This document shows positions 15,889-25,411 of a stretch of DNA of 35,088 nt, one piece after another. Within the stretch, counting starts at the first letter, position 1, and every line of letters starts with the position of its first letter. The DNA lies in the NCBI GenBank assembly GCA_023381035.1, contig JAMCTK010000018.1, positions 1-35,088 of the forward strand, in the 5' to 3' direction. The position numbers and the translations under genes were made by a program. The stretch comes from Patescibacteria group bacterium (lineage in GTDB: Bacteria; Patescibacteria; Microgenomatia; Levybacterales; UBA12049). A model generated the notes under the pieces. It was not told the origin of the DNA, searched no databases, and was given only the letters and a program-made list of their open reading frames with translations.

Positions 15889-16503
15889 CTATTGACTGAG
15901 TTTCTTGTAGACAGAAGCCGTGGCAATTCCGGTTGTTGGAATTGTGATGATCAAGCCAACTACTAAAGCAATTGCTCCTAAGATATTTAGAAGCAAAAGA
16001 AGCAACCCAAACAGAAACAAATTCCAAGTATGTCCTTTTGTAATTCTCCAGCTGGTTTTGATTGAATCCATGATTCCCATCTTTTTATCAACAATTAAAT
16101 AGGTCGAGAATTGAAGTCTTATGGCAAGATAAATTCCCGGGATTATTAAAAGAATAAATCCTAGAAAAACAATAATACCGGTTAAAAACGAAGCTACTAC
16201 ATAAGTCAAAATTGATTTTGTGTAGAAAAGATCTCTTAAGCTAACCTTTTCTTTTTGCGCAAATTTAATTGAAATTTTAACTAAACCCATGTTAACCATG
16301 ATATTTAAAATCCAAATTAAAATTCCAATTACTATAAAGAGATTTCCGTTATCGGCTACGCTTTTTTGAAGCGCATTAGGAATAGTGTAAACAAAAGCGA
16401 GGACTACCATTATTTTTAAAATTAAAAGGAGGTTTTTCCTAACAGTTTCATACCCTTGTTTTATTGCTTCTTTTTTGGAAAATTGAGGTTTATTCTTAGT
16501 CAT
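15889..16503 (-). CDS. Multi-pass membrane protein
   Basis: The 204-residue protein has a basic N-terminus (K-x-Q-F-S-K-K-E-A-I-K-Q-G-Y-E) and about five hydrophobic helices. Between them is a conserved-looking cytosolic stretch containing K-K-M-G-I-M-D-S-I-K-T-S-W-R-I-T-K-G, reminiscent of the DUF975 / YciC-like group. The function of these families is unclear. It is monocistronic, with its own promoter (TTGACT, 17 bases, AATTAT) ending 6 bases before the ATG. Confidence 0.6.
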   Translation of the reverse strand: MTKNKPQFSKKEAIKQGYETVRKNLLLILKIMVVLAFVYTIPNALQKSVADNGNLFIVIGILIWILNIMVNMGLVKISIKFAQKEKVSLRDLFYTKSILTYVVASFLTGIIVFLGFILLIIPGIYLAIRLQFSTYLIVDKKMGIMDSIKTSWRITKGHTWNLFLFGLLLLLLNILGAIALVVGLIITIPTTGIATASVYKKLSQ

Positions 16504-16509
16504 AAATCC

Positions 16510-16538
16510 ATAATTTCATATTATCAAAACCAAGTCAA
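16510..16538 (-). promoter_or_regulatory. Promoter of the multi-pass membrane-protein gene (leaderless)
   Basis: Minus-strand TTGACT (16538-16533), 17-base spacer, AATTAT (16515-16510) and 6 bases to ATG 16503. The -10 box is a weak match, but spacing at both sides is ideal. Confidence 0.5.
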
Positions 16539-16547
16539 CAACCCAAA

Positions 16548-18167
16548 TTACCAACTTCCGCCTCCACCTCCTCCACCGCCGCCACCGGAGGAACCTCCGG
16601 AAAATCCGCTTGAGGGCGAAGTTGTAACAAAGCCACTATTAAGGGAGCTGAACATATTGCTAGAAGAAATATAAAAAGGTTGATTCCCCGAATACCAACT
16701 TGGCTTATAATCAGGCATTGCAATTTTAATGCTTTCCATAAACTTATCTATATATCCAAGCGCAATTGCATAAGGAATCATTTTTTCTACAATGGCAAGC
16801 TGCTCTGTTTGCCACTTATAATTTCTGCTCATGCCTTTTAAAAACAGCTTTAGTCCATCTATTCTCCAATCTACGTTATCCCCTGCTTCTGTCCTCCCGT
16901 TTAGAACTATGCCTAAGTAAATCAACAGAAACCCAAGGAAAACATTCGCAGTTGTCAAAGCAACAATACCTCCTGCGATTAATCCGGCTCGTTGGTTTTT
17001 GGGGTTTTTAGTGTATAGTTTTTTACCAATAAGAAGAGTAAAGATGTCATCTTGCAGTTTACTAAAGGTAATATAAAAATCAGAAAGATCATCTGTCGAA
17101 ATACTATCTCCTACTTCAAAAAGTCTTCCTAAAAGGGTTTTTTCAAATTGAGCTAAAGAAGAATCATTTGTAAAATTTTTAAGTTTTTTAAAAGTAAACT
17201 TTTTCTTGTCTTTTGGATCATTTTCTATTTTTAAATACTTTCTGATTGCCAAGTCAAAAATCGTTGCAATCACATCATTTTTATCTAAAACTGAAGTGTC
17301 GGTTGTTCCTGCTTCTGCCGGAAGCATTCTTTTTCCATCTTGATCGGTTGGAAAATCAAAATTTACAGCCGGAGGTCCATATTTTCTCTTACGACGATTT
17401 CTTAAATACCAACGTAAAATTAAAATTGGGAAAAGAAAATAGTACAAAAAAGATACTAAAGTAATTGCCCCAAAAATTAACGCTAATAAGTATGTCGGCA
17501 TTTCTTTTTTTGGGTTAACATAAACCGGAGTTTTAGGAAAAATGTTTGGTTCAAAGCCAATTACTATGGTCAATCCCTGCTCTGTTGATAAATTTTTTGC
17601 ACTGATTATTTTTGCACCGTTTTCATCTTCAATCTGACACAATTTTTCCGTACTACCTGAATATCCAGTAAAACAATCTATTTTAATAATTGCGCTTGGA
17701 GAACTAAAGCTTATTTTTGTCGTTACTGTTTGTATTGGCGCTGGCCAGCCATTCCCTGTAACATTCCAGTAAAGCTCGTCGTGATCTTTGAAATGAGTAA
17801 TTGAATTTCCAACTTTATAAAAAATTGTGTATTTATGTAGTCCGTTTATGGTTTTATTTGGATTTCCAATTTTTATAGAGATGTCTTTATTAGAAGAAAC
17901 ACTATACTGCTCACTTAGTTCATCTCTTAAGACTTTTTCTACTTTAATATCAATTGTGTTTGAATTTCCAGATAGAGGTATCTCTCTAAAAATCCCATGT
18001 CGATCATTGCTACCAAAGTCATAGGTAATGCTTTCAATTATCGATACCACTCCGTTTCTATTTGGAGTAATGTCAGCATTGAAATTAGTAATTACTTCTC
18101 CACCTTGGGCAAACACAGGAGATTTAATTAGAAAGAAGAGCAATAAGAAGAGTAATAATTTCTTCAC
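16548..18167 (-). CDS. DUF2207 membrane protein with glycine-rich tail
   Basis: The 539-residue protein starts with a signal peptide or anchor (M-K-K-L-L-L-F-L-L-L-F-F, cleavage plausible after V-F-A-Q). An exported DUF2207 domain follows (about 25-210; R-H-G-I-F-R-E-I-P near 57-65), then a membrane helix (about 225-250), a cytosolic region, more hydrophobic segments (about 400-425), and a C-terminus of serine and ten glycines ending S-W. This is the usual layout of DUF2207 proteins, whose role is unknown. The start is GTG, supported by a promoter whose -10 ends 6 bases upstream. Confidence 0.83.
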   Translation of the reverse strand: MKKLLLFLLLFFLIKSPVFAQGGEVITNFNADITPNRNGVVSIIESITYDFGSNDRHGIFREIPLSGNSNTIDIKVEKVLRDELSEQYSVSSNKDISIKIGNPNKTINGLHKYTIFYKVGNSITHFKDHDELYWNVTGNGWPAPIQTVTTKISFSSPSAIIKIDCFTGYSGSTEKLCQIEDENGAKIISAKNLSTEQGLTIVIGFEPNIFPKTPVYVNPKKEMPTYLLALIFGAITLVSFLYYFLFPILILRWYLRNRRKRKYGPPAVNFDFPTDQDGKRMLPAEAGTTDTSVLDKNDVIATIFDLAIRKYLKIENDPKDKKKFTFKKLKNFTNDSSLAQFEKTLLGRLFEVGDSISTDDLSDFYITFSKLQDDIFTLLIGKKLYTKNPKNQRAGLIAGGIVALTTANVFLGFLLIYLGIVLNGRTEAGDNVDWRIDGLKLFLKGMSRNYKWQTEQLAIVEKMIPYAIALGYIDKFMESIKIAMPDYKPSWYSGNQPFYISSSNMFSSLNSGFVTTSPSSGFSGGSSGGGGGGGGGGSW

Positions 18168-18173
18168 GTTTTT

Positions 18174-18202
18174 ATTTTATCTTGAATAGGGGTCTTATGC
18201 AA
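18174..18202 (-). promoter_or_regulatory. Promoter of the DUF2207 gene (leaderless GTG start)
   Basis: Minus-strand TTGCAT (18202-18197), 17-base spacer, TAAAAT (18179-18174) and 6 bases to GTG 18167. The -35 box touches the ftsH stop codon, so the gene has its own promoter although it follows ftsH closely. Confidence 0.65.
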
Positions 18203-20077
18203 TTAAGCAGGGATTCTTGCAAGTGCAGGTTTGCGAGGGCCCATCAGTTTTTCAAATTCTTCGGATTCGATTGTCTCTCTTTTTAGAAGCTCTTGAGCTA
18301 ATAAATCAAGTTTTTTCTTTAGCTTACTTAGTATTACTTGAGCATTTTTGTAACCGGTATCTGTTAGTCTCTTCACTTCTTTATCTACTCTTGATGACAT
18401 ATCTTGTGAAATATGAATTGTTTCATATGGATTTCTCCTGCTGCTTTCGGGAGATAAATTAATTGGTCCAAGTTCACTCATGCCAAATTCAATTACCATA
18501 GTCCTTGCTAAGTCTGTTGCCTTAGCAATATCATCACTTGCTCCGGTTGTCATTTCTTTAAAAATTAGGTTTTCCGCTGCTCTTCCTCCAAGGATTACGG
18601 CAATCTGTTCCAATAAATAGCTTTTAGTTTCATGAACGTGCTCAACTGGCTCAAGCATAGTGTGTCCCAAAGACATCCCTCGGCTGATAATTGATATGCG
18701 GTGCAAAGGATCCATGTGGGGCATGTGCCAGGAAACAAGCGCATGTCCTGCTTCATGATAGGCTGTCATTCTTCTGTCTTCCTCTGATTGCAATCTCTTT
18801 TTCTCAGGACCAAGTTTAACCTTAGTTGCTGCTTCTTCAAGATCTGACATGTCAATTGCCTTTTTAGCAAGACGTGCTGCTAGAATTGCTGCCTCATTTA
18901 ACATGTTCTCTAAATCTGCACCCGAAAAACCTACAGTTCGTCTGGAAATCCTATCCCAATCTACATTTTTTTCAAATGGTTTACCTCGTGCATGAATTGC
19001 CAAAATGGATTTACGACCATTTACATCCGGCAACTCCAAGACTACCCGTCTATCAAACCTTCCCGGCCTAACAAGAGCAGGATCCAAAACATCAGGCCTA
19101 TTTGTTGCCGCAATAACAACTAACTGTTCATTTGGAGTAAATCCGTCCATCTCAACCAGAATTTGATTAAGAGTCTGTTCGCGCTCGTCATGTCCACCCA
19201 TCAAACCTGCCCCACGCTGCCTACCAATTGCATCAACTTCATCGATAAAGATGATTGCTGGCTGAGCTTTTTTGGCGTTATTAAAAAGGTCACGAACACG
19301 TGATGCTCCGATTCCAACCAGCATTTCCATAAATTCTGATCCAGCCATAGAGAAGAAAGCAACTTTTGCTTCTCCGGCTGTTGCTCGGGCTAATAAGGTT
19401 TTTCCTGTTCCCGAAGGACCTACCATCAATACTCCTTTTGGTGTACGGGCTCCCATTGCTTTGTATTTCCCCGGATTTTTAAGAAAGTCTACGATTTCTG
19501 AGAGCTCTTGTTTTGCCTCATCTACTCCTGCAACGTCAGCAAAAGTAATTCCGGGTTTATCTTTGTTAAAAATCTTTGCTCCACTTCTACCGAAAGAAAA
19601 AATGTTTTCCTGAGCTCCTCTTGCTTGCCTAAAAATGAAATAAAAGAAAGCAACCATTAAGATTACAGGTAAAATAGAGCCGACAATTCCCAGCCAATTA
19701 TTTAAAGTTGTGTCATCTTTAACAACAACTTTTGTTTTAGTAGTATCAAGCTTTAAGCCGGCATTATTGAAAAGCTGATAAATATCTGTGTTTGCCTCTT
19801 TAAACGCTTGCGCCTCTGTTCCGTCTTTTTGAGTAGCTGTAATTTTGGTTCCGGAAACTTCAATCTGAGTTACCTTACCTGCTTTTACATCTGTCACCAA
19901 TTGAGAAACAGCGATTGTTTTTGGCTCACCGCCTGTAAAAGATTTCGGAGAGTTAAAACCCATAAAAGCAAAGGCAATAAAAAGAAAGAGGAACAAATAA
20001 ATGACAATGTTTTTCCAAGAAAGTTTTGTTTTTTGTTTAGGGGTTTTAAATTTTCGATTTCTGACTCCGTTAGCCAT
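18203..20077 (-). CDS. ftsH: ATP-dependent zinc metalloprotease FtsH
   Basis: This 624-residue membrane AAA+ protease degrades misfolded and regulatory proteins. It has two membrane helices (about 22-40 and 130-150) flanking a small extracytoplasmic domain, Walker A G220-P-S-G-T-G-K-T227, Walker B I-I-F-I-D-E280, the second region of homology (A-T-N-R-P-D...R-P-G-R-F-D, about 324-342) and the zinc site H441-E-A-G-H445 with a later Asp ligand. The pore motif reads M-L253-V-G-I-G where E. coli has M-F-V-G-V-G, so the aromatic pore residue is replaced by Leu. A TATACT box lies 9 bases upstream of the start. Confidence 0.96.
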   Translation of the reverse strand: MANGVRNRKFKTPKQKTKLSWKNIVIYLFLFLFIAFAFMGFNSPKSFTGGEPKTIAVSQLVTDVKAGKVTQIEVSGTKITATQKDGTEAQAFKEANTDIYQLFNNAGLKLDTTKTKVVVKDDTTLNNWLGIVGSILPVILMVAFFYFIFRQARGAQENIFSFGRSGAKIFNKDKPGITFADVAGVDEAKQELSEIVDFLKNPGKYKAMGARTPKGVLMVGPSGTGKTLLARATAGEAKVAFFSMAGSEFMEMLVGIGASRVRDLFNNAKKAQPAIIFIDEVDAIGRQRGAGLMGGHDEREQTLNQILVEMDGFTPNEQLVVIAATNRPDVLDPALVRPGRFDRRVVLELPDVNGRKSILAIHARGKPFEKNVDWDRISRRTVGFSGADLENMLNEAAILAARLAKKAIDMSDLEEAATKVKLGPEKKRLQSEEDRRMTAYHEAGHALVSWHMPHMDPLHRISIISRGMSLGHTMLEPVEHVHETKSYLLEQIAVILGGRAAENLIFKEMTTGASDDIAKATDLARTMVIEFGMSELGPINLSPESSRRNPYETIHISQDMSSRVDKEVKRLTDTGYKNAQVILSKLKKKLDLLAQELLKRETIESEEFEKLMGPRKPALARIPA

Positions 20078-20086
20078 AGCCTGTGG

Positions 20087-20092
20087 AGTATA
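20087..20092 (-). promoter_or_regulatory. -10 box of ftsH
   Basis: Minus-strand TATACT (the same hexamer as in the tRNA promoters of this window) with 9 bases to ATG 20077, so any leader would be about two bases. The -35 region is weak. Confidence 0.45.
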
Positions 20093-20127
20093 TCACAAAA
20101 TGAGGCTAAATTCCAGCTGGTCTAAAG

Positions 20128-21360
20128 CTACACTAAGCCGATTTTTTCTTTGACTTCAGCAATAACTTTTGACGATTTAGACATTGCAAAGTTTCTTCCT
20201 TCATCTAAAACCATACGCAAGCTCTTTTCATCATTTCTTAGTTCAAGATATTTTTCTCGAATTGGTTTAAGTGCATCAACAACCAAATCTGCCAGTTCTT
20301 TTTTAAACTCGCCATAACTTTTTCCCTGAGTTTTTTGTAGTGCAGTATTATATGAAACACCAGATACTGCCGCATAAATTGTTAAGAGGTTTTGTAAAGC
20401 TCCATTTCCCTCTCCGTGAGCTTTTGCAGAAATAACCGGTTCTGAATCAGTGACTGCTTTTTTAATTTTCTCTCTAATTTGATCTTCAGAATCTAATAAA
20501 TTTATTGTTCCAAGCGGATCTTTATCTGACTTACTCATTTTATTATTTGGATTTTGTAAGCTCATGATCCGTGCGTCTGCAAATTTAGAAATATGTGGAT
20601 TGGGTAATTTAAATATTTCTCCAAAAGTTTTGTTAAATTTATCCGCTACGTCCCGTGTCAATTCGATATGTTGCTTTTGATCTTCTCCAACTGGAACTTC
20701 GTCTGTATGATAAAGCAAGATGTCTGAAGCCATTAAAACCGGGTAATCAAAAAGTCCTGCTGAAAATGAATCAGAACCTCTTTTTCTCCAACTTGAAATT
20801 TGAGCTACTGTTTGATCTCGATGTTCAATATTACGTTGTAAATGATCAATAATTTTTCTTGATAAATTAATAAATTTCTGAATTTTTTCTTTATTAAAAC
20901 TTTTAAGAATTTCCCCTTCTATCTCAGACTGCGTCTTTAGAAAAGCTTGATGATCGCTTGAGTCCTTAGCAGTGAATTGTTTAAATTCTTTTTCAATCTG
21001 TTCCAAATCACCTATCCCTGACTTTGTTTTAAATTGTGTCATCCGCTCTAACTGTCCGAAAGGAGTAAGACAATTTAAAATCCAAGTTAAATACGTGTGA
21101 TCAGGATTTTCAGATTGAATAAAAATGTGTGATTTTTGTGGATCAATTCCAGTGGCCAAATATAAAGCGGCGACCTCCAAAACTTTTTCTTTTAAGATTT
21201 TTGGATCTTGAGGAACTGTAATTGCATGCAAGTCTACTATGCAATAGATGCAGTCATATTCATCTTGCATCTTAACCCACTGAGAAATTGCCCCAATATA
21301 ATTGCCTATATGCAGGTTTCCGCTTGGTTGAATCCCCGAAAATACAACTTTCTTGCTCAT
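20128..21360 (-). CDS. trpS: Tryptophanyl-tRNA synthetase with an internal insertion
   Basis: This class I synthetase charges tRNA-Trp. Visible landmarks are F-S-G-I-Q-P-S-G-N-L-H17-I-G-N20, the M-T-Q-F-K segment (108-112), the D-Y-P-V-L-M-A-S-D-I-L-L-Y segment (205-217), V-G-E-D-Q-x-Q-H (224-231) and K274-M-S-K-S278. At 410 residues it exceeds the usual bacterial length of about 330-340. The extra 75 or so residues (about 115-195) lie between M-T-Q-F-K and A-G-L-F-D-Y and are predicted helical and charged. Its promoter (TTGGAG, 17 bases, TAGAAT) ends 5 bases before the ATG. Confidence 0.94.
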   Translation of the reverse strand: MSKKVVFSGIQPSGNLHIGNYIGAISQWVKMQDEYDCIYCIVDLHAITVPQDPKILKEKVLEVAALYLATGIDPQKSHIFIQSENPDHTYLTWILNCLTPFGQLERMTQFKTKSGIGDLEQIEKEFKQFTAKDSSDHQAFLKTQSEIEGEILKSFNKEKIQKFINLSRKIIDHLQRNIEHRDQTVAQISSWRKRGSDSFSAGLFDYPVLMASDILLYHTDEVPVGEDQKQHIELTRDVADKFNKTFGEIFKLPNPHISKFADARIMSLQNPNNKMSKSDKDPLGTINLLDSEDQIREKIKKAVTDSEPVISAKAHGEGNGALQNLLTIYAAVSGVSYNTALQKTQGKSYGEFKKELADLVVDALKPIREKYLELRNDEKSLRMVLDEGRNFAMSKSSKVIAEVKEKIGLV

Positions 21361-21365
21361 AAGTT

Positions 21366-21394
21366 ATTCTAGCAAATCTCTAAGGCATCTCCAA
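21366..21394 (-). promoter_or_regulatory. Promoter of trpS (leaderless)
   Basis: Minus-strand TTGGAG (21394-21389), 17-base spacer, TAGAAT (21371-21366) and 5 bases to ATG 21360. Confidence 0.55.
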
Positions 21395-21397
21395 TAG

Positions 21398-21991
21398 TTA
21401 AGCTGGCACAATGAAACGAACTGCAAGGATGTTTTTGTCCTTACCGTTTTTTGGCCAATCATTAACATGTAGTCCCGCTTCCGGATAAACATTTCCAACA
21501 ATAGCGGTGCTCATTTTATCTTGCATGGAATTATTGGTTCTTCCGAAGAAATGTCCAAATAACCATTCTCCTGTTTTGTCAAGATGCATAAAAACAAGCT
21601 GAGTCAAGGCAGATGCTTCACTGGGTATGATCTCTGTTATTCCATTTATTCCTAATTCAAGTCTGAGTTTTTCTGCGTCTTGTTTTGCCAATTTTTCCTG
21701 TTCTTCAAGGGTTTTTTCACCAGAGTTTGGAATATAAAAATTTTTGTAGTCTGGAAAAACTGCCACTTGTGTTAATTTCGGTTGCGATTCAAGTAGCCCA
21801 ATTCCCCCATTGGCTATATGCCAAAAGGGTCTTCCCAAGTCTATTTGATCTTGAATAGTTTCTTTTTTTAATGTGTAAATAACAGCTCCGGCTTTTATAA
21901 GCGCAACTCTCTCCTCTTCTCCAAACTCTTTAACAGCAACGAGCTGCTTTGCTTCTTCTACAGATCTCCTAAGTTCTTGTTGTGCTCCCAT
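21398..21991 (-). CDS. Hypothetical soluble protein
   Basis: The 197-residue protein has no signal peptide or membrane helix. The N-terminal third is helical and charged; a middle part contains F-P-D-Y-K-N-F-Y-I-P-N-S; and the C-terminal part includes H-L-D-K-T-G-E-W-L-F-G-H-F-F-G-R-T and a strand-rich end (A-V-R-F-I-V-P-A). I do not recognise the family. It is probably expressed from its own TAGTAT box, 9 bases upstream, between tgt and trpS. Confidence 0.6.
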   Translation of the reverse strand: MGAQQELRRSVEEAKQLVAVKEFGEEERVALIKAGAVIYTLKKETIQDQIDLGRPFWHIANGGIGLLESQPKLTQVAVFPDYKNFYIPNSGEKTLEEQEKLAKQDAEKLRLELGINGITEIIPSEASALTQLVFMHLDKTGEWLFGHFFGRTNNSMQDKMSTAIVGNVYPEAGLHVNDWPKNGKDKNILAVRFIVPA

Positions 21992-22018
21992 AAGACCTAA
22001 ATACTATCACGACATTAA

Positions 22019-23191
22019 TTAGGCGTCAAACCACTTTTTTTTGAGAATATAAAAAGCATCATCCAGAATCGACTGACGGATTTTTTTAGTTAGATTAATT
22101 AAAAAATAAGTATTGTGATAACTTGCTAATTGATATGCGAGAAGCTCTCTTGCTTTAAATAAGTGGTTTAAATATCCCCGGGTGTAATTCCTGCAAACAT
22201 GACAATCACATTTTTTATCAAGCGGCAATTTTGAATCTTGCCAGTTTGCTTTTGTTATATCAATTTTAAAACGATTTTTAAGGTTTCCCTCTGATGGTGA
22301 TACAAAAATAAATCCTGTTCTACCAAGGCGTGTTGGGATAACACAATCAAAAGTATCAACTCCTCTCTCAATTATTTCAAAAATGTCATCAGGCTCTCCA
22401 ACTCCAAGTAAGTGTCTAGGTTTATCTTTTGGCAAAAGAGGACTTACATAATCTAAAACTTGTATCATTTCTTTTTTTTCTTCTCCAACCGCAACCCCAC
22501 CAATGGCAATTCCTTCAAAATCCAAGCTTGATATGAATTTTGCTGATTCTTGCCTTAAATCTTTGTATATTCCTCCCTGAATTACTCCGAATAGGGCCTG
22601 TTCGTTTTTAATTTTTTTGTGCTGCTTCAAGCTCCTCTCTGCCCATCTGTGGGTTCTATCTACTGCCTTTTTAACGTGAGTATAATCTGATGGATATGGG
22701 GGACAATCATCAAAAGCAATTAGTAGATCCGCTCCTAATTTTTGTTGGATTTTAATTGATTCTTCTGGAGTAAAATAGTGCAAAGATCCATCTAGGTGTG
22801 AGCGAAACTTAACTCCATCCTCAGTTATCTTCACTAGCTCTGCCTCTCCTTCCCCAGCACCTCTTTTACCATTTGGCTTAGCCAAAGAAAAGACTTGAAA
22901 TCCACCGCTGTCAGTAATTGTCGGACCCTTCCAGCTCATAAACTCGGATAGTCCTCCCATCTTCTTAACAATGTCTTCTCCTGGTCTTAAATGAAGATGG
23001 TAAGTATTGCCGAACAAAAGCTCAACCCCTATTTCCTTAAGATCCCTTGCGCTTAGGGCTTTAACTGTCGCCTGAGTTCCAACAGGCACAAAACAAGGCG
23101 TTTCAATTACTCCATGGGGAGTTGTGATCTGTCCAACTCTAGCCATTGTTTTTTTATCTTGTTTAATGATTCTAAAGTTAAATTTTTTCAT
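22019..23191 (-). CDS. tgt: Queuine/preQ1 tRNA-ribosyltransferase
   Basis: The 390-residue TIM-barrel enzyme exchanges guanine-34 of GUN-anticodon tRNAs for a 7-deazaguanine base. Key segments are the N-terminal A-R-x-G-x-I-x-T-P-H-G (17-27), T-D94-S-G-G-F-Q-V-F with the general acid/base Asp, the F-D-C-V-I-P-T-R nucleophile region, and the C-terminal zinc site C-D-C-H-V-C followed by H in L-N-H-L. No queuosine biosynthesis genes are in the window, so preQ1 or queuine may be scavenged. It lies 25 bases after the murD stop; a GATAAT sequence in the gap could be a separate promoter. Confidence 0.95.
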   Translation of the reverse strand: MKKFNFRIIKQDKKTMARVGQITTPHGVIETPCFVPVGTQATVKALSARDLKEIGVELLFGNTYHLHLRPGEDIVKKMGGLSEFMSWKGPTITDSGGFQVFSLAKPNGKRGAGEGEAELVKITEDGVKFRSHLDGSLHYFTPEESIKIQQKLGADLLIAFDDCPPYPSDYTHVKKAVDRTHRWAERSLKQHKKIKNEQALFGVIQGGIYKDLRQESAKFISSLDFEGIAIGGVAVGEEKKEMIQVLDYVSPLLPKDKPRHLLGVGEPDDIFEIIERGVDTFDCVIPTRLGRTGFIFVSPSEGNLKNRFKIDITKANWQDSKLPLDKKCDCHVCRNYTRGYLNHLFKARELLAYQLASYHNTYFLINLTKKIRQSILDDAFYILKKKWFDA

Positions 23192-23216
23192 TGAAAAAAA
23201 TGAGGATTATCATCAT

Positions 23217-24602
23217 TTAATTTAATGCTAATCGGAGTTTGTGGACTTCGCTTTTAAATTGTTCCCCCCTGTCTTTGTAATTTTTAAACATACTAAAAGA
23301 AGCACATGCTGGACTTAAAAGCACGACATCTCCAATCTTTGCAATTTTAGTAGCAGCTTTAACTATTGTTTCCATGTTTTTCGCTCCTTCAATTACTGGA
23401 AATCTGAAGCTTGAAAACGGAAATTGTTTTTTCATCTGTTCCCATTCTTCTCCTATTCCAATAATCGCTTTTATATTTTTTGCTTCAGATATTATCCGCC
23501 CAAGTTCAGTAAAATCACTGTTCTTGCTTGACCCTCCGAGGATTAAAATTTCCGGATCGGAAAATGCCAAAATAGCAGCAATCGCAGTTTCCGGAGTTGT
23601 TGAAAAAGAATCGTCATAATATTTAACACCACCAATCGTGTCGACTAGTTCTAAGCGGTGCTCTAAGCCCTTAAATGTTTTAAGAACCGATGATATTTCT
23701 TCTTTAGATACACCCAATAATGAAGCTGCAATGACGGCAGCGCAAACATTTTCAAGATTGTGCGCTCCTGGAAGAAGAATGTCTTTAGTGTCAACTATCT
23801 TTTCTTCTTTGCCATCTTTTTTAAAATAAACTGAGCCATTTCTTACGTAAGCTCCATCGGAAAGCTCTTGCTCTCTACTTACTTTCAAAACTTTGGCATC
23901 CGTATAAATGTCTGATTCATTGCTTGCAGGATAATCGTAATTTACGATTGCATAATCTTCTGATTTTTGAAAACGGAAAATATTTCTTTTTGCATCAACA
24001 TATTCCTCCATATCTTGGTGGTAATCTAAATGCTCCGGAACCGTCATTAACATTACCGCAACATGAGGACTCTTTTTAAGATCTTGCAACTGAAAACTAG
24101 ACAATTCATAAACGATTATTGACTGATCATTTAAATTATCCAAAATGTCTAAAGCTGGGCTCCCTATATTCCCAACTAAATATGCATCTAGACCCTCTTT
24201 TTTTAACATTTCGTAAATCAACGACGAAGTTGTTCCCTTCCCCTTGGTTCCTGTTACTCCAATGATTTTACCAGGACAAAGTTCGAAAAAAAGATTAGTT
24301 TGAGAAGTAATTTTGGGGCTATTGGAATTTAATTCCTGCTTATTTATGTTATCCAATTTTATTCCTGGACTTCTCACAATAAGATCATAATCTTTTAAAT
24401 TATTTAAATATTCACTGCCTGTTTTTAAAGTAGCTCCCAATTTTTCAACTGCTTTCAAATAAGTGGTGTCTATGTTTGATTTTTCTTTTTGATCACAAAC
24501 AGTAACTTTTGCTCCTTTTTTAACCAAAAAATTGAGGCTAGATAAGCCCTCTAGTCCCAAACCTAAAACTGCGACCTTCTTGCCTTTAATGTTTAATTTC
24601 AT
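23217..24602 (-). CDS. murD: UDP-N-acetylmuramoylalanine--D-glutamate ligase
   Basis: The 461-residue cytoplasmic Mur ligase adds D-Glu to UDP-MurNAc-L-Ala. It shows the N-terminal Rossmann-like G-L-G-L-E-G-L (14-20), the ATP-binding G118-T-K-G-K-G-T-T125, the central E-L-S-S-F-Q-L motif, H-x-L-E-N-V and the C-terminal D-D-S-F-S-T-T-P-E-T-A plus L-L-S-P-A-C-A-S-F. All landmarks are intact. Its start overlaps the murI stop by 4 bases, so D-Glu supply and its use are translationally coupled. Confidence 0.95.
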   Translation of the reverse strand: MKLNIKGKKVAVLGLGLEGLSSLNFLVKKGAKVTVCDQKEKSNIDTTYLKAVEKLGATLKTGSEYLNNLKDYDLIVRSPGIKLDNINKQELNSNSPKITSQTNLFFELCPGKIIGVTGTKGKGTTSSLIYEMLKKEGLDAYLVGNIGSPALDILDNLNDQSIIVYELSSFQLQDLKKSPHVAVMLMTVPEHLDYHQDMEEYVDAKRNIFRFQKSEDYAIVNYDYPASNESDIYTDAKVLKVSREQELSDGAYVRNGSVYFKKDGKEEKIVDTKDILLPGAHNLENVCAAVIAASLLGVSKEEISSVLKTFKGLEHRLELVDTIGGVKYYDDSFSTTPETAIAAILAFSDPEILILGGSSKNSDFTELGRIISEAKNIKAIIGIGEEWEQMKKQFPFSSFRFPVIEGAKNMETIVKAATKIAKIGDVVLLSPACASFSMFKNYKDRGEQFKSEVHKLRLALN

Positions 24603-25390
24603 AACTTGAGATTATAAACCTTATCTGTATTTAAGTCTAATAGATTCTTAAGTGCTTTTGTGAATTTAGCCTTATTTCCCGTTGTATAAAAGCAATCATC
24701 GGCAGCTAAATTTCCTAATAGGTTTTCCCTGGATAAGATTTCTTTCGTACGTCTGGCAACTGCGCCTCCGGAATCAACTATTGCTACATCTTTTCCCACT
24801 ATAGCCTCTATTTGATCTCTTAAAAACGGATAATGAGTGCAGCCAAGAGCCAACGCATCAACGCCTTTTTGCTTAAGTGGAATTAATGATTCCAGCAAAA
24901 TCTTTTTAATTTTAGGGTTTTTAAGATTCCCCTCTTCTACTAAATCCTCTAAGCCTGTTCCACCAATTTTATAAACAGTAACTCCGCCTGCAAATTTATT
25001 TATTAGCTGAGTAAGATAAGAACTTTTAGCTGTTGCCGGAGTCGAAAAAACAGCTGTTTTACCGCTCTTGGTTAGCCTTGCAATTGTTTTTACAACAGGA
25101 ACCGTACCTATGATAGGAATTTTGTATTTTAAGCGGAGAAAATCAATTGAATAAACAGTTGATGTATTACAAGCAATTACAATTGCCTTAACTTTTTTTT
25201 CGTTAACTAAAAAATTAACTATTTTATCGGAAAATCCAATTAACTGCTCTTTGGTTTTACCTCCATAGGGAACATTAGCTTGATCCGCTATGAAAATAAA
25301 GTTTTCGCTTGGAAGAAGCTTTTTTAATTCTCGAAGAACGCTTAATCCCCCAACGCCGGAATCGAAAATACCAATCGGCCGATTATCCAT
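24599..25390 (-). CDS. murI: Glutamate racemase
   Basis: The 263-residue enzyme makes D-glutamate for peptidoglycan. It has G7-I-F-D10-S11-G-V-G-G-L near the N-terminus and the two catalytic cysteines C74 (A-C-N-T-S) and C184 (L-G-C-T-H-Y-P). The methionine at 25390 is chosen because the longer frame to 25459 would run through the tRNA-Met gene. It starts 21 bases after that tRNA, so the tRNA, murI and murD probably share one transcript processed at the tRNA 3' end. It directly feeds MurD. Confidence 0.95.
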   Translation of the reverse strand: MDNRPIGIFDSGVGGLSVLRELKKLLPSENFIFIADQANVPYGGKTKEQLIGFSDKIVNFLVNEKKVKAIVIACNTSTVYSIDFLRLKYKIPIIGTVPVVKTIARLTKSGKTAVFSTPATAKSSYLTQLINKFAGGVTVYKIGGTGLEDLVEEGNLKNPKIKKILLESLIPLKQKGVDALALGCTHYPFLRDQIEAIVGKDVAIVDSGGAVARRTKEILSRENLLGNLAADDCFYTTGNKAKFTKALKNLLDLNTDKVYNLKL

Positions 25391-25411
25391 AAGAAGGTTC
25401 TGAATTTTTAG

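Noticed and set aside
16550..16610. Proline/glycine codon run as a repeat element
   Set aside because: It is simply the glycine-rich C-terminus of the DUF2207 protein, typical for that family.
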